DNA of 36,910 bases from Gemmatimonadales bacterium (GTDB lineage: Bacteria; Gemmatimonadota; Gemmatimonadetes; Gemmatimonadales; GWC2-71-9): contig JAICUF010000015.1 of NCBI GenBank assembly GCA_025935995.1, positions 1 through 36,910 of the forward strand, given 5' to 3'. A program made the position numbers and the translations under genes. A model generated the notes under the pieces. The model ran no database searches. It had not been told where the DNA came from and saw only the letters and a list, made by a program, of their open reading frames with translations. Shown here piece after piece: positions 17,578 to 26,553 of this stretch (position 1 is the stretch's first letter; the number at the start of each line of letters is the position of its first letter).

Positions 17578-19817
17578 CCACCGCGCTCATCGCCTGGACC
17601 CTCAAGGGGTCCCTCATCCTGCTCGTCGCCTTTGCCGTGACGCGCCTCATGCGTCATGCCTCCGCCGCCGCGCGCCACCTCGTGTGGACCCTGGCCCTCG
17701 CGGGCGTCCTGGCCCTGCCCCTCCTCGGCGCGATCCTCCCCGCCTGGCGGATCGACGGCCTCTCCCGGGTCGCGGCCCCCGCGGCACCGTCCGCCTCGCC
17801 CGCCCCGCCCGCCCTCGCCTTCGCCTTCAAGGCGATCGAGCGCACCGGCGACGTCGTCCCTGCCGGGTCCACGCGCTACGACATCGTCCCGGTACGGCCC
17901 GCGATCGACTGGATCCGCGTGCTGCCGCTCATCTGGATGGCGGGCGCCGCCCTCGTCCTCCTTCGCCTCCTGGCCGGCCTCGCCGGCGTGTGGTGGCTCG
18001 GCCGCCACGCACGCATGATGACCGACGCGCGCTGGCTCCATGCCGCGCACTCGATCGCGAGCCGGCTCGGTCTCGGTCGCGGCGTCACGCTCCTTCAGGG
18101 CGATCGCGGCACGGTGCCGATGACGTGGGGCGTGCTGCAGCCGGTGGTCTGGCTCCCGGCCGACGCGGATACGTGGGACGACGAGCGCCGGACGGTGGTG
18201 CTCGCGCACGAGCTGGCCCACGTGCGCCGGCGCGACGCGCTCACCCAGTGGATCGCGCACCTGGCACTCGCCGGCAACTGGTTCAACCCGCTCGCCTGGG
18301 TCGCCATGAAGCGCTTCCGCGACGAGCGCGAGCGCGCCTGCGACGACGCCGTCATCGGCCTGGGCACCCTGCCGAGCGCGTATGCGGATCACCTGCTCGA
18401 CATCGTGCGCACCCACGGCGCCGCCGGCGGCCCGATGCCCGCCATGGCGATGGCGCGCCGCTCCCAGTTCGAGGGCCGCCTCCTCGCCATCCTCGACGGC
18501 GGCTCCCCCCGCGGCGGCCTCCGCGCCCGCAGCGCGCTCTGGGTCGGCGCGCTTGCCGCCACCGCCCTCGTTCCCATCGCCGCCATCGGCGGCGCCGCGC
18601 CGCGCCCGGTCACAGCGGTCGCACCGGAGCAGTCCGCTCCGACGCCCTCGGCGGCAAACGCGAACGACTCCGCCAAGCCGCCCGCCCCGCCCGCCCGGTC
18701 CGCCTCGTCCGCCGCGGCCCCCAGGCCGCTCCTCACCGACTCCACCCTCCGCCGCGTCATCGCCGCCGCCGCCTCGATGACCGACGACGGCGAGCGCGCC
18801 GACGTCCTCCGCGCCGTCCTGCGCCATCCGAAGCTGGATCGCGCTGACGTGGCCGCGCTCCTCAAGGCCACCCGGTCGATGACCTCCGACGGCGATCGGG
18901 CCGACGTGCTCCGCGCCGCCATTCCCCGGGTGGCGTTCGACGACCCCGCCCAGCGGGCGGCCTTCTTCGACAGCGTCTCGCGGTTCGCCTCCGACGGCGA
19001 CCGGAAGGACGTCCTCGCCGCCGCCTTCGATGCGGCGCCGCTGAGCGACGCGCCCGTGCGCGCGGCGTTCGTCTCGGCCATCGCCCCCATCACGTCGGAT
19101 GGCGACAAGGCCGACCTGCTCGTGCATCTCCTCGGCCGCACCCGCCTCGAGCCCGCGGCGCTGGCGGATGTCATCCGGAGCACCCGCTCCATCGCGTCCG
19201 ACGGCGACAAGGCGCGCGTCCTCATGACGGCGATCGCGCATCAGCCGATCGACGACGACGCGCGCGCCGCCATCGTGACGGCGGCCCAGTCGATCGCGAG
19301 CGACGGCGACCGCGGCACCGTCCTCCGCGCCATCCTGCCCGGCGGGGCGAACACGGCCACGAGCGCGAGCAGCATCACGAGCTCCATGATGCCGGTCGCG
19401 GGCAGCGGCGCCCGCGAGCAGCACTCGCAGCCGACCGTCGCGACCACCGCGGAGACCCGCGTCATCAACGGCACCCGCCGCTGGACCACCGACCTCGAGC
19501 TGAACGGCACCCACGGCGGCAGCCCGAGCTACGAAGTCCGGATCACCGCCCGGAAGGCCCTCGTGGATGCCGGTGCGCGGCACCTGGTCGGGTTCGAGCC
19601 GGGCGGTTCGCTCGAAATCGAGCACACCGTGCATCCCGACCCCGAGAATCCGGGCGTCACCGTCACCACGGTGCGCACGGCGAAGATCCGTCCCGCCGGC
19701 GGCGGGCGGTTCACCTATGACTACCGGATCGACGGCGTGTCGCATGCGTGGGACGACGCCGCTCAGCAGTGGCTCGACATGGTGGTGGCGCGGTGGGCCG
19801 GCGGCCAGTTGAAGTAG
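17574..19817 (+). CDS. BlaR1-like M56 family membrane metallopeptidase with a C-terminal SDGD-repeat array and terminal beta-type module
   Basis: GTG start overlapping the blaI stop. M56 motif VVLAHELAHVRRRDALTQWIAHLALAGNWFNPLAW, several TM segments, then six (S/D)DG(D/E)(K/R) repeats of 34-35 aa. Confidence 0.9.
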   Translation: MTTALIAWTLKGSLILLVAFAVTRLMRHASAAARHLVWTLALAGVLALPLLGAILPAWRIDGLSRVAAPAAPSASPAPPALAFAFKAIERTGDVVPAGSTRYDIVPVRPAIDWIRVLPLIWMAGAALVLLRLLAGLAGVWWLGRHARMMTDARWLHAAHSIASRLGLGRGVTLLQGDRGTVPMTWGVLQPVVWLPADADTWDDERRTVVLAHELAHVRRRDALTQWIAHLALAGNWFNPLAWVAMKRFRDERERACDDAVIGLGTLPSAYADHLLDIVRTHGAAGGPMPAMAMARRSQFEGRLLAILDGGSPRGGLRARSALWVGALAATALVPIAAIGGAAPRPVTAVAPEQSAPTPSAANANDSAKPPAPPARSASSAAAPRPLLTDSTLRRVIAAAASMTDDGERADVLRAVLRHPKLDRADVAALLKATRSMTSDGDRADVLRAAIPRVAFDDPAQRAAFFDSVSRFASDGDRKDVLAAAFDAAPLSDAPVRAAFVSAIAPITSDGDKADLLVHLLGRTRLEPAALADVIRSTRSIASDGDKARVLMTAIAHQPIDDDARAAIVTAAQSIASDGDRGTVLRAILPGGANTATSASSITSSMMPVAGSGAREQHSQPTVATTAETRVINGTRRWTTDLELNGTHGGSPSYEVRITARKALVDAGARHLVGFEPGGSLEIEHTVHPDPENPGVTVTTVRTAKIRPAGGGRFTYDYRIDGVSHAWDDAAQQWLDMVVARWAGGQLK

Positions 19818-19874
19818 CCGCCGCCTGCCGGGAGGCGTTGACCGCTGCCGACGCGCTCTTCGTGTGCCCTGAAG

Positions 19875-19890
19875 TGCTGAAAAATCAGCA
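19875..19890. promoter_or_regulatory. operator O3, TGCTGAAAAATCAGCA
   Basis: Same TGCTGA-N4-TCAGCA half-sites as O1/O2, 22 bp upstream of the ATG at 19913. Confidence 0.65.
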
Positions 19891-19912
19891 TCTATTCCAG
19901 AAGGAGAACCCG

Positions 19913-21085
19913 ATGAAGCCCACGCTCTTTGCCGCCGCCCTCTTCGGCGCCGGCGCCGCCGCCGCCCAGCCCCTCGCCTGCCAGGGCGGCTCCGGGACGC
20001 AGATCAGCCGCGTCTCCGAATCCACCGACGGTGGCCGCCAGCACACCCACATGATCTGGTCCGACGGGAAGCGGAGCGTCTCCGTCCTCCTCGACGGCGC
20101 CGTCGAGTTCAGCGACGACGATCGCTCGGTGGCGTCGCTCGAGCCTGGGAGCTCGCTCATCGTGGACGAGCAGATGCGCGGCGAGCCCCTCCGTCACATC
20201 GAGTTCCGGGGTGAAGGCGGTGGCGTGAAGAGCACCTACACCGTGAACGGCGTACCGCGCGCCGACGACGACGCCGACCGGCAGAGCTGGCTCGCGCGCA
20301 TCCTGCCCGAGCTGATCCGCGAGCAGGGGCTCAACGCGGGCCCGCGGGCCGAGCGGATCCTCCGGAAGGAAGGGCCCGACGGGCTGCTCGCCGAGAGCCG
20401 CCGGATCCGGAGCGACGGAGTGAAGCGGGTCTATCTCTCCGTCCTCTTCGACAAGGCGCGGCTCACGCCCGCGCAGCACGTCGCCGCACTCCGCATCATC
20501 GAGCGCGAGATCAGCTCCGACGGCGACAAGGCGAGCCTCCTCCGGTCGCTGGCGGGCTCGCTCGACATCGCGGCTGCCCCGATCCGGGACGGCTATTTCG
20601 CTGCCGCGTCCTCCATCTCCTCCGACGGCGACCGCCGGCTGGTCCTCCTGGCCGCCCTCCCCCGCGCCCGCACCGACGCCGCCGCGCTGACCGCGCTCCT
20701 CGTGTCCGCCGCACCGATCAGCTCCGACGGCGACAAGTCGAACGTCCTCGTGCGCTCCGCCGATGCCCCCGCGCTCGACGCACCCTCGGCGCGCGATGCC
20801 TGGTTCCGGGCGGCGGGGAGCGTGTCGTCCGACGGCGACCGCGCGCGCGCCCTCCTGGCCGTGCTGTCGCGCGAGAGCGAGCGGAGCGACATCGCCGTCG
20901 CCGCGCTCGAGTCGGCGCGGCACATCTCGTCCGACGGCGACAAGACGCGCGTGCTGCTCGCGGTCTCGCCGGAGCGGATGCACGATGCGCAGGTGGCGGC
21001 GGCCTACGACGCCGCGCTCGACAGCATCTCGTCCGACGGCGACCATCGCCGCGCGGAGCAGCACGTGCGCTCGGCGCGCCCGTGA
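19913..21085 (+). CDS. secreted SDGD-repeat protein
   Basis: RBS aaggag, signal peptide MKPTLFAAALFGAGAAAAQP, and seven repeats: IRSDGVK, ISSDGDK, ISSDGDR, ISSDGDK, VSSDGDR, ISSDGDK, ISSDGDH. Confidence 0.85.
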   Translation: MKPTLFAAALFGAGAAAAQPLACQGGSGTQISRVSESTDGGRQHTHMIWSDGKRSVSVLLDGAVEFSDDDRSVASLEPGSSLIVDEQMRGEPLRHIEFRGEGGGVKSTYTVNGVPRADDDADRQSWLARILPELIREQGLNAGPRAERILRKEGPDGLLAESRRIRSDGVKRVYLSVLFDKARLTPAQHVAALRIIEREISSDGDKASLLRSLAGSLDIAAAPIRDGYFAAASSISSDGDRRLVLLAALPRARTDAAALTALLVSAAPISSDGDKSNVLVRSADAPALDAPSARDAWFRAAGSVSSDGDRARALLAVLSRESERSDIAVAALESARHISSDGDKTRVLLAVSPERMHDAQVAAAYDAALDSISSDGDHRRAEQHVRSARP

Positions 21086-23673
21086 TCGCGGCGTTCCTGT
21101 TCGTGCTGGCCGCCGCACAGCAGCAGCCGGCTCCGCCGCGAAGCATCGCGGCCGTGCGCGTGGATGCGGCGCCGGTGATCGACGGCCGGCTCGAGCCGAT
21201 CTGGTCGACCGCCCCCGCGGCCGCCGGCTTCACCCAGCGGCGGCCCGCCGAGGGCGCGCCGGCGGTGGACAGCACGGAGGTGCGCTTTCTCTATGACGGC
21301 GACGCGCTGTACATCGGCGCGCGCATGTACAGCCGGGATCCCGCGCACATCGAGGCCGCCGTCGCCCGGCGAGATAATACCACCGGGGCCGAGCAGCTCC
21401 GGGTCTCGCTCGATCCGTACCTCGACCGGCGGACGGCCTACACCTTCGGCGTCACCGCCGCGGGCACGCGCCTCGACTGGTATCACCCCGACGACGACGA
21501 GGACACGATCGACGCCTCGTTCGACCCCGTCTGGTCCGCCGCGGTGCACATCGACTCGCTGGGCTGGACGGCGGAGATGCGGATCCCCTTCTCCCAGCTC
21601 CGCTTCAGTCAGCGCGCCATCCAGCGCTGGGGGCTCAACCTGCGCCGCACCGTTCCCGCGCGGAAGGAGCAGGACTACTGGGTCAGGATCCCGCGCTCGG
21701 AGGCGGGCTGGGCCTCGAGGTTCGGCACCCTCACGGGGCTCGACGACGTGCACCCCGCCCGCCACATCGAGCTGCTCCCCTACGTCGCGAGCGACGCGAC
21801 GATGCGCGGCTCGCCCGACCTCGCGAATCCGTTCGATGCGCGCACGCAGGTCGGCGCCAGGGCGGGCGCTGACATGAAGATCGGGATCGGATCGTCCACC
21901 ACCATCGCGGTCACGGCGAATCCCGACTTCGGCCAGGTGGAAGCCGACCCGGCGGAAGTGAACCTGTCGGCGTTCGAGTCGTTCTTCGCCGAGCGCCGGC
22001 CCTTCTTCACCGAGAACCGCCAGCTGCTCGAGGGGAACGGGCCCGCCTACTTCTACTCCCGCCGGATCGGCGGCGCGCCCCGCGGCGAGCTGGCCGACGG
22101 CACCTACAACGACGTGCCCACGACGAGCTCCATCCTGGGCGCGGCCCGAGTCACCAGCCGGTTCGCTTCGGGCGCCACGCTCGGCGCGCTCGCGGCGGTC
22201 ACCGACGACGAGCACGTCCGCACCTTCGACCCTGTGTCGGGCACGTTCGGCACCAGGCCGGCGGCGCCGCTCACCGCCTACGGCGTGCTCCGCGCCCAGC
22301 AGGAAGTCGGCGCCGCGGGCTCCACGATCGGTGTCAGCGCCACCGGCGTCCGCCGCCGGCTCGCCGACGGCGATCCGCTGTCGCCCTACCTCAATCGCAA
22401 CGCCGTCGCCGGGGGGGCCGACTGGCTCCTGCGCTTCGGTCACGGGAACTACGAGCTGTCGGGCCACCTGGGCGGAAGCCGGGTCGAGGGCGACAGTACC
22501 GACATCGCGCGGGTGCAGCAGTCGAGCGCCCGCTACTACCAGCGGCCGGACGCGAACTACGTGGAGCTCGACCCGTCGCGCACCTCGCTCACCGGCTACG
22601 CGGCCGCGCTCACCCTCGCCAAGCGCGGCGGCAAGCACTGGCTGGGCCAGGTGTGGGGCGACGTGCGGAGCCCGGGCTTCGAGATCAACGATGCCGGCCG
22701 CCTGAGCCAGGCCGACCAGATCTACGGCGGCATCCTCGGCGCGTATCAGGAGACGGAGCCGAAGGGAATCTTCCGCGAGTACAGCCTCCAGGCGGAGGCC
22801 GACGCGGCGGTGAACTACGGTGGGGCGCGGACCTTCTCGTTCTACCGGACCGACGCGGCGATCACCTTCCGGAACTACTGGTGGACCAACCTCACGGCGT
22901 GGACGGACCTCCGCGGCCAGAGCGACAAGCTCACGCGCGGCGGCCCGCTGATGCAGACGCCGCGCGACGTCACCGGCATCGTCGAGGTCGGCAACAACCT
23001 GCTGGGCAAGGTGCGCGTGCGCGGCCGGGTCTACTACGGCGACTACGAGCGGGGCGCCTACATCTATCGCATCAGCGGCGGCGTGATCGTGCGGCCGGGG
23101 CCGCGCTGGGAGCTCTCCTTCCTCCCGAACTATCTCCGCGTGCGCGACAACCAGCAGTACGTGACGACGCTCGCCGGCGGCCCCGCCGCGACCTTCGGCA
23201 ACCGCTACGTCTTCGCGACCATCGAGCAGAGCACGATCCTGGCGGAGATCCGGGCCAGCTACGCCTTCACGCCGAACCTGACGCTGGAGCTGTACGCCGA
23301 GCCGTTCGCGTCGAGCGGCCGCTGGAGTGGATTCGGCGAGCTGGCGGCGCCCAGGACCCAGGAGATGCGCCGCTACGGCACCGACGGCACGACCATCGAG
23401 ACCGGCGCCGACGGAAGCCAGACGGTCACGGCCGACGGACAGACCTTCGATCTGCCGAACCGCGACTTCCTGGTGCGCTCGCTCCGGAGCAACGTCGTCC
23501 TCCGCTGGGAGTGGCGGCCGGGAAGCACGCTCTTCCTCGTCTGGCAGCAGGACCGGTTCGGAGACGAGGTGAGCCGGGCCCTCGCCGGCCCGCGCGACGT
23601 GCTCCACGCCTTCGGCACTACGGGGGACAACATCCTGCTCGTCAAGGCGAGCTATTGGCTGTCGGTGAAGTGA
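21082..23673 (+). CDS. DUF5916 family protein (N-terminal CBM9-like domain, C-terminal beta-barrel-like region)
   Basis: GTG start overlapping the previous stop. APVIDGRLEPIWSTAPAAAGFTQRRPAEGAPAVDSTEVRFLYDGDALYIGARMY...AEMRIPFSQLRF and NPDFGQVEADPAEVNLSAFESFFAERRPFFTEN. Confidence 0.92.
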   Translation: MIAAFLFVLAAAQQQPAPPRSIAAVRVDAAPVIDGRLEPIWSTAPAAAGFTQRRPAEGAPAVDSTEVRFLYDGDALYIGARMYSRDPAHIEAAVARRDNTTGAEQLRVSLDPYLDRRTAYTFGVTAAGTRLDWYHPDDDEDTIDASFDPVWSAAVHIDSLGWTAEMRIPFSQLRFSQRAIQRWGLNLRRTVPARKEQDYWVRIPRSEAGWASRFGTLTGLDDVHPARHIELLPYVASDATMRGSPDLANPFDARTQVGARAGADMKIGIGSSTTIAVTANPDFGQVEADPAEVNLSAFESFFAERRPFFTENRQLLEGNGPAYFYSRRIGGAPRGELADGTYNDVPTTSSILGAARVTSRFASGATLGALAAVTDDEHVRTFDPVSGTFGTRPAAPLTAYGVLRAQQEVGAAGSTIGVSATGVRRRLADGDPLSPYLNRNAVAGGADWLLRFGHGNYELSGHLGGSRVEGDSTDIARVQQSSARYYQRPDANYVELDPSRTSLTGYAAALTLAKRGGKHWLGQVWGDVRSPGFEINDAGRLSQADQIYGGILGAYQETEPKGIFREYSLQAEADAAVNYGGARTFSFYRTDAAITFRNYWWTNLTAWTDLRGQSDKLTRGGPLMQTPRDVTGIVEVGNNLLGKVRVRGRVYYGDYERGAYIYRISGGVIVRPGPRWELSFLPNYLRVRDNQQYVTTLAGGPAATFGNRYVFATIEQSTILAEIRASYAFTPNLTLELYAEPFASSGRWSGFGELAAPRTQEMRRYGTDGTTIETGADGSQTVTADGQTFDLPNRDFLVRSLRSNVVLRWEWRPGSTLFLVWQQDRFGDEVSRALAGPRDVLHAFGTTGDNILLVKASYWLSVK

Positions 23674-23689
23674 TGCTTAACGTGCAGCC

Positions 23690-24091
23690 ATGCCGGCCAG
23701 CTATTCCGGAAAGCTCCTCAGCGAGAAGCTGGGCATCAGGCCCGGGCACCGGGTGGGGCTCGTGCATGCGCCGGCCGATGTCGAGACGATCCTCGGCCCG
23801 CTTCCTGAGGGAGTGACGCTCGGCCGGCGGGCGTCGAAGTCCGCCGGCGTCACCATCCTCTTCTCGACCGCCGCCGACGTCCTCCGCCGCGGCTTTCCTC
23901 GCGTCGCGGCCAGCCTCCCGGACGGCGCCATGGTCTGGGTGGCCTGGCCGAAGAAGAGCTCCGGCCGCGCCACCGATCTCACCGAGAACCTGATCCGCGA
24001 GATCTGCCTCCCGACCGGCTGGGTGGACGTGAAGGTCTGCGCCATCGACGAGACCTGGTCGGGGCTCAAGTTCCTCCGGCGGCGCGCATGA
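23690..24091 (+). CDS. DUF3052 family protein
   Basis: YSGKLLSEKLGIRPGHRVGLVHAP...VWVAWPKKSSGRATDLTENLIREICLPTGWVDVKVCAIDETWSGLKFLRRR. Confidence 0.88.
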   Translation: MPASYSGKLLSEKLGIRPGHRVGLVHAPADVETILGPLPEGVTLGRRASKSAGVTILFSTAADVLRRGFPRVAASLPDGAMVWVAWPKKSSGRATDLTENLIREICLPTGWVDVKVCAIDETWSGLKFLRRRA

Positions 24092-24906
24092 GCGGGAACG
24101 TCGACAGCCGGTTCGCGGGCTCGATCCCCGAGCTGTACGACACCTGGCTCGTGCCGCTCATCTTCCAGCCGTACGCGGCGGACCTGGCGGAGCGCGTCCT
24201 GGCACTCGCGCCGGAGCGCATCCTCGAAGTCGCCGCCGGGACCGGCGTCGCGACGCGCGCGATGGCCGCCTCCCTGCCCGCGCGGACGGCGATCACGGCG
24301 ACGGACCTCAACCCGACGATGCTCGACCGCGCGGCGTCCATCGGCACGAGACGGCCGGTCGAGTGGCGCGAGGCCGACGCCGAGCGGCTGCCCTTCGCCG
24401 ACGGCTCCTTCGATGCCGTCGTCTGCCAGTTCGGCGTCATGTTCTTCCCCGACCGCCCGCGCGCCTTTGCCGAGGCGCGGCGCGTGCTCCGGCCGGGCGG
24501 CACGCTGCTCCTGAGCACCTGGGACCGGATCGAGGACAACGAGTTCGCCGACGACGTGACCGCGGCACTCGCGACGCTCTTCCCGTCCGATCCACCTCGC
24601 TTCCTGGCACGGACGCCGCACGGTTACCACGACCCGCGCGCGATCGCGCACGACATCGCCGCCGGCGGCTTCACCTCGCCGGCGCGGATCGATATCGTGA
24701 CTGCGCGGAGCCGGGCGGTGAGCGCCCGCATTCCGGCCCTCGCCTACTGCCAGGGCACCCCGCTCCGGAACGAGATCGAAGCCCTCGACCCCGCCCGCCT
24801 CGGTGAGGCCACCGACGTGGCGGAAGCGGCGATCGCTCGCCGCTTCGGGGCCGGCGACGTGGACGGGAAGATCCAGGCGCTGGTGGTGACGGTGGACTCC
24901 GGCTGA
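24088..24906 (+). CDS. class I SAM-dependent methyltransferase
   Basis: ILEVAAGTGVATRAMAA (motif I), ATDLNPTMLDRA, LPFADGSFDAVVCQFGVMFFPDRPRAFAEARRVLRPGGTLLLSTW. Confidence 0.92.
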   Translation: MSGNVDSRFAGSIPELYDTWLVPLIFQPYAADLAERVLALAPERILEVAAGTGVATRAMAASLPARTAITATDLNPTMLDRAASIGTRRPVEWREADAERLPFADGSFDAVVCQFGVMFFPDRPRAFAEARRVLRPGGTLLLSTWDRIEDNEFADDVTAALATLFPSDPPRFLARTPHGYHDPRAIAHDIAAGGFTSPARIDIVTARSRAVSARIPALAYCQGTPLRNEIEALDPARLGEATDVAEAAIARRFGAGDVDGKIQALVVTVDSG

Positions 24907-24925
24907 TCCCCGCTCGATCGGTGCC

Positions 24926-26464
24926 TCATCGCCGCGCCTTCCGGGGCATCCGCGCCTCGCTCTGGGCCGCGTGCCAGGCGTACGACGCCATGATCACCGC
25001 GTTCTTCATGAGGTCCTCGGGCTGGATCGTGTCGTAGAAATCCAGGTTGGTGTGGCCGCCGGTGCCGGGGACGTGGTCCTGCAGGAACTGGAATCCCGGC
25101 AGCCCCGCCGCGTCGAACGCGACGTGATCGGTGCTGCCCACGCTCTGGTTCGACACGACCGTCATCCCCATGTCGTGAAACGGCTCCATCCACGCCGTCA
25201 GCAATGAGCGCGCGGCCTCGTTGCCCTGCAGGTAGATCCCGCGGTACTGCCCCGGCCCATAGTCCTGATTGAAGTAGGCGAAGAGGCGGTCGTACTCGGG
25301 CTTCTTCGGCGCGGCGGTGTCGCCCGGCATGCCGAAGTGCTGCCGCACGTATGCCCGCGAACCCCAGAGCCCCTGCTCCTCCCCGCTCCAGAGCGCGATC
25401 CGGATGGTGCGCCGGGGCTTCGCGCCGACGGCCTTGAGGATCCGCATGGCCTCGAGCGCCACGGCGACGCCCGACGTGTTGTCGCTCGCGTTGGGGCTCG
25501 CGTGCCAGGTGTCGAAGTGCGCGCCGATCATCACGACCTCGTTCCTGAGATCGCTCCCCGGAATCTCGGCCGTGATGTTCATCGCCTGCTCCACCTGCTG
25601 GCCGATCCGGTTCCGCACCTCGAGCTCGACCTTCACCGGGATCCCCCGCTTGAGGATCCGGTACATCCGGTTGTAGTGCTCCGGCGTCACCGCGATCATC
25701 ACCGGCGCCGCTGAATCCCCCGCCGCCGACCAGTGGTCGGTCCGCGTACCCGGCCGCGAATAGCCGCGCACCGCGCCCAGCCAGCCGCTCTCGCTCTGCA
25801 GCACCGCCGCGACCCCTTCGCCCTTGAAGAAGGCGGCCTTCTCTTCGCTGGTGAGGAGATCGGGATTCCGCGGCGGGCGCGGCGGCGCGGGTCGGGCCGG
25901 CGCGATCACGGTGTGCTCCAGCGCCTCCAGCTGCTGGTCGGTGTAGCGGGGAACGCCGTTGGTGAGCGGCGCCAGATCGATCGTGGCGGGCGGCGTGCTG
26001 AGGACCGCCATGCCGCGCAGCTTCCCGCGCCACGCGTCGAGGTCCGGCCGCGTGGCCAGCTCCACGATCACCGCCTGCGCGACCTGCCTCCCATCGGTGC
26101 CCGGCGTGTGCGCGAGGGGATAGGCCACGAGCGGCGAGTAGTCGGGCTCCAGCATGTGCACCGAGACATATTCGTTGTCCCACGCCACGCCGAAGTCCAT
26201 GAACGGCTCCGCCGTCACGTTCGCGAGGCCCAGCTCGCGGAGCTCGCCCTGGACCCAGGTCTGCGCCCGCTGCATGTCGCGGGAGAGGGTGAGCCGCGCG
26301 CCGAGGACGTCGGTCATGTAGCTCTCGAAGTCCATCACGCGGGAGTGCTGGAGCCCCTCCTCCCGGATGCGCGCGACCATCGGCCAGTCGACGGGCACGG
26401 GGTCGGCAAAGGCGGCGGCGGCGAGCAGCAGGACCGCGCCAAGCGGCCTCAGGCGGCGGATCAT
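24926..26464 (-). CDS. secreted M28 family metallopeptidase
   Basis: MIRRLRPLGAVLLLAAAAFADP (signal), VVMIGAHFDTWHASPNASDNTSGVAVALEAMRIL, RIALWSGEEQGLWGSRAYV and a C-terminal H within GGHTNLDFYDTI. Confidence 0.92.
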   Translation of the reverse strand: MIRRLRPLGAVLLLAAAAFADPVPVDWPMVARIREEGLQHSRVMDFESYMTDVLGARLTLSRDMQRAQTWVQGELRELGLANVTAEPFMDFGVAWDNEYVSVHMLEPDYSPLVAYPLAHTPGTDGRQVAQAVIVELATRPDLDAWRGKLRGMAVLSTPPATIDLAPLTNGVPRYTDQQLEALEHTVIAPARPAPPRPPRNPDLLTSEEKAAFFKGEGVAAVLQSESGWLGAVRGYSRPGTRTDHWSAAGDSAAPVMIAVTPEHYNRMYRILKRGIPVKVELEVRNRIGQQVEQAMNITAEIPGSDLRNEVVMIGAHFDTWHASPNASDNTSGVAVALEAMRILKAVGAKPRRTIRIALWSGEEQGLWGSRAYVRQHFGMPGDTAAPKKPEYDRLFAYFNQDYGPGQYRGIYLQGNEAARSLLTAWMEPFHDMGMTVVSNQSVGSTDHVAFDAAGLPGFQFLQDHVPGTGGHTNLDFYDTIQPEDLMKNAVIMASYAWHAAQSEARMPRKARR

Positions 26465-26553
26465 CGGTTCCTCTCCGGTTGGATTGTCGTCGTCCGGCCG
26501 GCGTTTCCGATTGACTGGTAAGGCCCCCCTTACCACGGACCGGAGAACGCACC

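Noticed and set aside
17394-19745. 783-aa minus-strand ORF opposite the M56 gene
   Set aside because: Gly/Arg-rich, low-complexity mirror frame. The plus strand encodes the HELAH-containing M56 protein.
17194-19817. Calling the BlaI/M56 pair a beta-lactam resistance locus
   Set aside because: No penicillin-binding sensor domain in the M56 protein and no adjacent beta-lactamase. The serine hydrolase at 31077-32486 is distant and belongs to a broad family.
21004-23607. 867-aa minus-strand ORF opposite the DUF5916 gene
   Set aside because: Arg/Gly/Val-rich shadow ORF with no domain. The plus strand is clearly DUF5916.
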